Made by a program: the position numbers and the translations under genes. A stretch of DNA of 17,592 nt from Candidatus Kuenenia stuttgartensis (GTDB lineage: Bacteria; Bacteroidota; Bacteroidia; Flavobacteriales_D; Crocinitomicaceae), in contig CALPRR020000032.1 of the NCBI GenBank assembly GCA_943326025.2, positions 1 through 17,592 of the forward strand. The letters run 5' to 3'. The notes below the pieces were generated by a model. That model saw only the letters and a list, made by a program, of their open reading frames with translations. It had not been told where the DNA came from and made no database searches. This document shows, piece by piece, positions 13,262 to 17,592 of this stretch. Numbering within the stretch: the first letter of the stretch is position 1; each line of letters opens with the position of its first letter.

Positions 13262-16213
13262 TTATTCTATAATTACTTTTTGAGATACTCTTCCATTATC
13301 AGAAGTGATAACAATGTAGTAAACTCCAGAATTTAAATTAACAACATTGAAAGTTTCTGTCATTGAATCAGAGATTTCTTTAGATTCAATCACTTTTCCA
13401 TCAGCAGTAAACAATTCAACTGTTCCATTTTGTGAAACTGAAGAGAAAGTTACATTAATTACATCATTAGCTGGATTTGGATAAACTACAAATGTATTGT
13501 TTGTGTTTTCTTCGATTCCTGCACAACTATTTACAGTTACTATAGTTGGAGCTGAAACGTTTGTACATCCATTTCCATCAGTAATTGTTACAGAATAGTT
13601 ACCAGAAGCTGTAACAGTAATAGTTTGTGAAGTTGCTTGATTACTCCAAGCATATCCATTAGCTGTTGAAGAAGATAAAATAACATTTCCACCTTGACAG
13701 AAAGTAGTTGGTCCATTTGGTGTAATTACTGGAGCTGAAGGCAATGCATTAATAGTTAATGTAGCATTTGCACTTTGACTAGCACATCCTGTAGTTGGAT
13801 TAGTAATTACAACTGAATATTGACCAGCAGCTGTTGGGTTAAATGTAGAAACTGTATTTGCTGGTGCTGTTCCTGATGGAACTGTCCAAGTATAAGTATA
13901 TGTTCCTGCAGCACCTGGATTTGCTGTAACTGTAGCTGTAGTTCCTGCACATACTGCTGGAGCTGAAACAGAAACTGTTGGTAAAGCATTAATAGTTAAA
14001 GTTGCATTCGCACTTTGACTAGTACATCCTGTAGTTGAATTTGTAATTACAACTGAATACTGACCTGCAGCTGTTGGATTAAATGTAGAAACTGTATTTG
14101 CTGGTGCTGTTCCTGATGGAACTGTCCAAGCGTATGTATATGTTCCTGCAACACCTGGGTTTGCTGTAACTGCAGCCGTAGTTCCTGCACATACTGCTGG
14201 AGCTGATACTGTAACTGTTGGTGTAGCTTTAATTTCAACGTTCGCAGTAGCTGTTGTTAAAGCACAACCTGAAACATTAATTGTATTTGTTACAACATAA
14301 TTACCTGGAGTTGATTGAGCAACATCAATTACACCATTAGATGTATTAACTGATAAACCTGAAGTTGAAGAAAATGCACCTGCTGTTCCACCACCTGTAA
14401 AGGAAACAGCTTGATTAGATTCAGAGTTACAATAAGACGCTGCAGAATAGCTAAACGTAGCTACAGGAGAATTTGTAATGTTTATTATTTGAGTTTTTGT
14501 ATCAGTACAAGAAGTTGATGTACTGTTAGTTGTATATGTAACTGTATATTGACCTGAATTAGAATTAGTAGGAGTAATTAAACCTGAAGAGTTTATTGAT
14601 AAACCTGGAGTAGAAGAAAATGTTCCAGTTAATGTTTGATCAACCAATGTAGGTGATACAGCACCACCACTTACACATAAAGTGTTAGAAGCATATGAAA
14701 ATGTTGCGTTTTGAGTTGGATTAGCAGTTACTGTTACAGAACCATTTGGACTAACACATCCATTAGCATCTGTTATCGAAACAGTGTAAGTTCCTGGAGT
14801 TGAAGCAGTAATTGATTGAGTTGTTTCACCTGAACTCCAATTGTAACTTGAAGCAGATTCAGATGATAAACCTACACTTCCACCTGAACAAATCCCTAAA
14901 GAACCATTAGGTGTAATTACTGGAGCAGCAGGTAACGGATTAACTGCAACATTCGTAGCTAGAGAAGTTGTAGAACATCCATTTGTAGTAGCTGTAACTG
15001 TATAATTTCCAGAAGTATTAACTGTAGTTGAATCATTATTTGTAGAATTACTCCATAAATATGATGTATTTAATGCAGCTGGTGTACTTAAAATAACTGA
15101 ACTTGAAGCACAAAATGTAGTTGAACCTGAAGTTACTACTGAAGGAATTGCTGGCATTGCTTTAATAGTAACAGTATCTCTTGCAATATATGAACAAGAA
15201 GTTGCAGAACCAGCAGTGTAATATGTTATAATATAACCTCCAGCTGTAGAAGCCGATGGATTAATTTCCCCTGTAGAAGATTGACCTGCAGTTGTTTGAC
15301 CTACAAAATTTAATGCTGTTGGAGAATAAAAAGTACCTCCTGTAGTTAATGGAGAGATTGTTGGAACAACACTTGTCAAATCTTTACAATAAGAAGCACT
15401 TGAGTAATTAATAGATACTGCTGCATCTCTTGATGTTAATGTAGGATTAGCACAAGGTTGAGCTTTAACGATAAAATCATCAAAAGAACAAGTAGTTGAA
15501 GAAGTATTACCAGTTCCACCTCTTACAAAAACATCAATTTCTCCTGGATTTTCTCCGATTCCTCCACCTGATGCAGAATAAGAAAATGTCTGACCAGCAC
15601 CTGAACCTGACCAATAAACATTTCCTGAAATTTTATCAAAGGCAATTTGAATTGTAATTTCACTATTTGCTGTTAACGCAGGAACAGCTGCTCCTCCATT
15701 ACCGATGTTTACTGCATAAGTACCTGCACCTCCACCACCTACGGCGTATAAAATACCAGTAATTACTTTAGTTTTAGCATTAAAAGAAACGCCCGCAAGA
15801 ATTTTTGACCAAGCATCATTATAAATTGCTACACGAAAATCATTTGTACTTGTAATCCCTGTTGGCCCTGTCTTGATTTTGAACTCTGTAAAAATCACAT
15901 CATTTCCTGGTGTTCTTCCAGCCCAATCAAAATATTGAAATGCATATTTTGTTGTTGATGGATTAGTGGCTCCTGCAGGACCAGTTAATTGTAATTCATT
16001 GTCAGTTGCACCTGCATTTACTATTTGAAAATCAGTATTTGCACCACCGGTAGGTACAAAAGTCCCCCAATTCCCTTGTCCTGGTGTAGCACCAGTAACA
16101 TCAGTACCTAAATTCCCTACTGTCAAAGCATCAAAGTCATCAGTAAATAACGTTTGTGATTGAGAGAAAAAAGATGCTCCGATGACTACAATCGAAAGTA
16201 AAATTTTTTTCAT
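13262..16213 (-). CDS. T9SS-secreted multi-Ig-like repeat surface protein
   Basis: A 983-residue exported protein. Residues 1-20 are a signal peptide (cleavage near FFSQSQ). About 21-250 form a jelly-roll, concanavalin/LamG-like domain opening with LFTDDFDALTVG and closing with CSFDDFIVKAQPC. About 256-897 hold eight Ig-like or PKD-like modules of 70-95 residues, each with one cysteine pair: 276/340, 368/413, 442/486, 513/569, 595/650, 675/730, 755/810 and 839/883. The modules at 667-746 and 747-826 are near-identical. The last 75 residues are a T9SS type A sorting domain (VVYPNPANDVINV, LNSGVYYIVI, ending SQKVIIE). It is thus secreted through the outer membrane and attached to or released from the surface. 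Adhesion is the usual guess for such architecture; no enzyme domain is seen. Its promoter and terminator make it a single-gene unit. Confidence 0.9.
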   Translation of the reverse strand: MKKILLSIVVIGASFFSQSQTLFTDDFDALTVGNLGTDVTGATPGQGNWGTFVPTGGANTDFQIVNAGATDNELQLTGPAGATNPSTTKYAFQYFDWAGRTPGNDVIFTEFKIKTGPTGITSTNDFRVAIYNDAWSKILAGVSFNAKTKVITGILYAVGGGGAGTYAVNIGNGGAAVPALTANSEITIQIAFDKISGNVYWSGSGAGQTFSYSASGGGIGENPGEIDVFVRGGTGNTSSTTCSFDDFIVKAQPCANPTLTSRDAAVSINYSSASYCKDLTSVVPTISPLTTGGTFYSPTALNFVGQTTAGQSSTGEINPSASTAGGYIITYYTAGSATSCSYIARDTVTIKAMPAIPSVVTSGSTTFCASSSVILSTPAALNTSYLWSNSTNNDSTTVNTSGNYTVTATTNGCSTTSLATNVAVNPLPAAPVITPNGSLGICSGGSVGLSSESASSYNWSSGETTQSITASTPGTYTVSITDANGCVSPNGSVTVTANPTQNATFSYASNTLCVSGGAVSPTLVDQTLTGTFSSTPGLSINSSGLITPTNSNSGQYTVTYTTNSTSTSCTDTKTQIINITNSPVATFSYSAASYCNSESNQAVSFTGGGTAGAFSSTSGLSVNTSNGVIDVAQSTPGNYVVTNTINVSGCALTTATANVEIKATPTVTVSAPAVCAGTTAAVTANPGVAGTYTYAWTVPSGTAPANTVSTFNPTAAGQYSVVITNSTTGCTSQSANATLTINALPTVSVSAPAVCAGTTATVTANPGAAGTYTYTWTVPSGTAPANTVSTFNPTAAGQYSVVITNPTTGCASQSANATLTINALPSAPVITPNGPTTFCQGGNVILSSSTANGYAWSNQATSQTITVTASGNYSVTITDGNGCTNVSAPTIVTVNSCAGIEENTNNTFVVYPNPANDVINVTFSSVSQNGTVELFTADGKVIESKEISDSMTETFNVVNLNSGVYYIVITSDNGRVSQKVIIE
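13736..14215 (-). repeat. Tandem duplication of a 240-base Ig-like module
   Basis: Two directly adjacent 240-base units, 13736-13975 and 13976-14215, encode residues 747-826 and 667-746 of the surface protein. By eye they differ at about 23 of 240 bases and at 7 of 80 residues. The longest shared blocks include the codons for TVPSGTAPANTVSTFNPTAA. There is no gap or length change between copies, so the frame is kept. The other Ig-like modules in the gene are much more divergent, so this duplication is recent relative to them. Confidence 0.92.
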
Positions 16214-16251
16214 TTGTTAAATAATTTTTAATTAAAAGTTAATTTATAGTA

Positions 16252-16283
16252 CAAAATTAAATCACAAATAAATGAAAACCAAA
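16252..16283 (-). promoter_or_regulatory. Promoter of the multi-Ig-like surface protein gene
   Basis: The - strand reads TTTG (16283-16280), 20 bases, then TAATTTTG (16259-16252). This matches both halves of the Bacteroidetes consensus TTTG-N19-21-TAnnTTTG. The -7 element ends 38 bases before the start codon. It is the best promoter in the window. Confidence 0.68.
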
Positions 16284-16323
16284 AATAAAGCAAGAAATGA
16301 TTCTAATTTTGGTGATTAAAATC

Positions 16324-16382
16324 AAAAAAAATAGCCAATGGTTACAAAACAATTTGAATCATATTTTTTTTGTGGTAATTGG
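16324..16382 (-). terminator. Likely terminator of the threonine dehydratase gene
   Basis: On the - strand CCAAT (16382-16378) pairs with ATTGG (16339-16335) and, inside it, ACAAAA (16373-16368) with TTTTGT (16349-16344). The two stems are separated by a 4x4 internal loop and enclose an 18-base apical loop. Eight T (16331-16324) follow after CTA. The stem starts 12 bases past the stop codon. The long, AT-rich inner part keeps this moderate. Confidence 0.5.
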
Positions 16383-16394
16383 TTAGATGATGTT

Positions 16395-17592
16395 TTATCC
16401 AATCAAAGTAGTAAACAACGCCTGATTTTCATTTAAATACTCATACGTAAAATTCAATTCTTTCATTTTACCTATCAAAGATTCGAAATCTTTTGGATCT
16501 TTTAATTCTACTCCAACGATAACTGGTCCACTTTCTCTGTTGTTTTTCTTGGAGAATTGAAAAAAGGTAATATCGTCATTTTCACCTAATACCTCTGTTA
16601 CAAATAAACGAAGAGCTCCTGGTCGTTGAGGAAATTGTATTAAGAAATAATGCTTTAATCCTTCATAGAATAATGAACGTTCTTTTATTTCCTCTGTTCG
16701 CATGATGTCATTGTTACTTCCACTGACAATACAAACAATATTTTTCCCTTTAATATCTTCTGCAAAGAAATCCAACGCAGCGATTGTTAATGCACCTGCT
16801 GGCTCTACAACAATCGCTTCTTCATTGTATAGACTTAATATAGTTGTACACACTTTTCCTTCCGGAATACTGATTACATCATCTAATTTTTCTTTACAGA
16901 TTTCAAAAGTTAAATCACCAACTCTTTTAACAGCTGCTCCATCAACAAATTTATCGATGTGCTCTAAGGTCGTATTTATATCATTTTTTATTGATTCCTT
17001 CATCGAACTTGCACCTGCAGGCTCAACACCAATTAGTTTTGTAGAAGGACTTAACGCTTTAAAAACAGTACTCATTCCTGCTGCTAATCCACCACCTCCA
17101 ATTGGAATGAATAAATAATCGATTTTTTCTTTGTAATCATTTAATATTTCAAGTCCAACAGTACCTTGACCTGCAATAACTAAATTATCGTCAAAAGGAT
17201 GAATAAATGCTTGGTGTTTTTCTTGTGAAAATTTTAAAGCTTCCGCATATGCATCATCAAAAGTATCACCTCTTAAAACCACATCTACCCATTGTTTACC
17301 AAAAAGCTGTACTTGCTTAATTTTCTGTTTGGGAGTAGTCAAAGGCATAAAAATCGTTCCTTTAATACTCAATAAATTACAAGAGTATGCAACGCCTTGC
17401 GCATGATTACCTGCACTTGCACAAACAACCCCATTGGATTGCAATTCTTGTGTCAAATGAAACATCTTATTGTAAGCACCTCTTAACTTATAAGAACGAA
17501 CTATTTGAAGATCTTCTCTTTTTAAAAGTATGTTTGCTTCATATTTATCGCTCAAATTGTTATTCTTCATCAATGGAGTTCTAAAAACCACA
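16395..17592 (-). CDS. ilvA: Threonine dehydratase (threonine ammonia-lyase), 5' end missing
   Basis: A PLP enzyme that deaminates threonine to 2-oxobutanoate, the first committed step of isoleucine synthesis. The frame runs off the right edge; the GTG at 17591-17589 is an internal valine codon of the conserved VVxRTPL segment, and about 20 N-terminal residues are expected beyond it. Counting from that codon, the PLP lysine is Lys35 (S-Y-K-L-R-G-A), the substrate loop A-S-A-G-N-H-A-Q-G is 58-66, the phosphate loop G-G-G-G-L-A-A-G is 165-172, and S-G-S-N-N-D is 290-295. Residues about 310-398 form a single ACT-like regulatory domain (FPQRPGALRLFV), as in the short roughly 400-420-residue biosynthetic enzymes, so feedback by isoleucine is likely. 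Any neighbouring ilv genes would lie outside the window. Confidence 0.93.
   Translation of the reverse strand, partial: VVFRTPLMKNNNLSDKYEANILLKREDLQIVRSYKLRGAYNKMFHLTQELQSNGVVCASAGNHAQGVAYSCNLLSIKGTIFMPLTTPKQKIKQVQLFGKQWVDVVLRGDTFDDAYAEALKFSQEKHQAFIHPFDDNLVIAGQGTVGLEILNDYKEKIDYLFIPIGGGGLAAGMSTVFKALSPSTKLIGVEPAGASSMKESIKNDINTTLEHIDKFVDGAAVKRVGDLTFEICKEKLDDVISIPEGKVCTTILSLYNEEAIVVEPAGALTIAALDFFAEDIKGKNIVCIVSGSNNDIMRTEEIKERSLFYEGLKHYFLIQFPQRPGALRLFVTEVLGENDDITFFQFSKKNNRESGPVIVGVELKDPKDFESLIGKMKELNFTYEYLNENQALFTTLIG

Noticed and set aside
13807..14238. Two glutamine-rich open frames on the - strand (13807-13989 and 14047-14238) that look like a small repeated Q/L protein.
   Set aside because: They are out-of-frame readings of the tandem Ig-like duplication in the 983-residue protein; the similarity between them simply reflects the 240-base repeat.
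16702..17118. A 138-codon open frame on the + strand opposite threonine dehydratase.
   Set aside because: It is antisense to conserved catalytic motifs of the dehydratase and has no independent motif.
17589..17591. GTG as a possible start codon for threonine dehydratase.
   Set aside because: It lies inside the conserved VVxRTPL segment; family members have about 20 more N-terminal residues, so the gene continues past the window edge.
1..17592. Search for CRISPR arrays, tRNA genes, phage or defence genes, toxin-antitoxin pairs and integrase sites.
   Set aside because: No regularly spaced short repeats, cloverleaf sequences, or recognisable proteins of those classes were found on either strand by reading; a profile search would be needed to exclude very divergent cases.

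Overview
The window is AT-rich chromosomal DNA that looks like a member of the Bacteroidota, most likely order Flavobacteriales. Two long secreted proteins end in type IX secretion system (T9SS) type A C-terminal sorting domains. Several genes are preceded by the Bacteroidetes -7 promoter element TAnnTTTG, and starts mostly lack strong Shine-Dalgarno sequences. No rRNA, tRNA, CRISPR array, insertion sequence, phage gene or plasmid gene is visible.

Bases 1-5686 are all on the + strand. A tightly packed run (1-3071) holds the tail of a small helical protein, a GNAT acetyltransferase, a secreted alpha/beta hydrolase, a DinB-fold protein and a compact M24 metallopeptidase. Gene junctions are -11, 25, 9 and 6 bases, so this is probably one operon. 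A second secreted alpha/beta hydrolase (3201-4004) follows. Its start codon lies inside one copy of an 11-base direct repeat that brackets a strong palindrome. After a 392-base gap come a small outer-membrane beta-barrel-like protein and a third secreted alpha/beta hydrolase (4397-5686), as a two-gene unit behind a TAnnTTTG promoter.

Bases 5700-17592 are all on the - strand: a long acyl-CoA dehydrogenase, a SAM-dependent methyltransferase-like protein, two adjacent DEAD-box RNA helicases (one DbpA-like, one RhlE-like), a secreted nidogen-domain protein, a 983-residue secreted multi-Ig-like protein, and the 3' part of a threonine dehydratase gene running off the right edge. Clear intrinsic terminators end the dehydrogenase and both secreted-protein genes. 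Both secreted-protein genes and the first helicase gene have TAnnTTTG elements upstream, so these look like separate transcription units apart from the helicase pair.

Taken together the region is mostly ordinary metabolism, RNA handling and surface proteins. I did not find a convincing new multi-gene system. The most unusual items are the palindrome/direct-repeat element at 3145-3204, the fresh 240-base tandem duplication inside the 983-residue surface protein with its regular cysteine pairs, and the non-canonical DEFD motif in the DbpA-like helicase.
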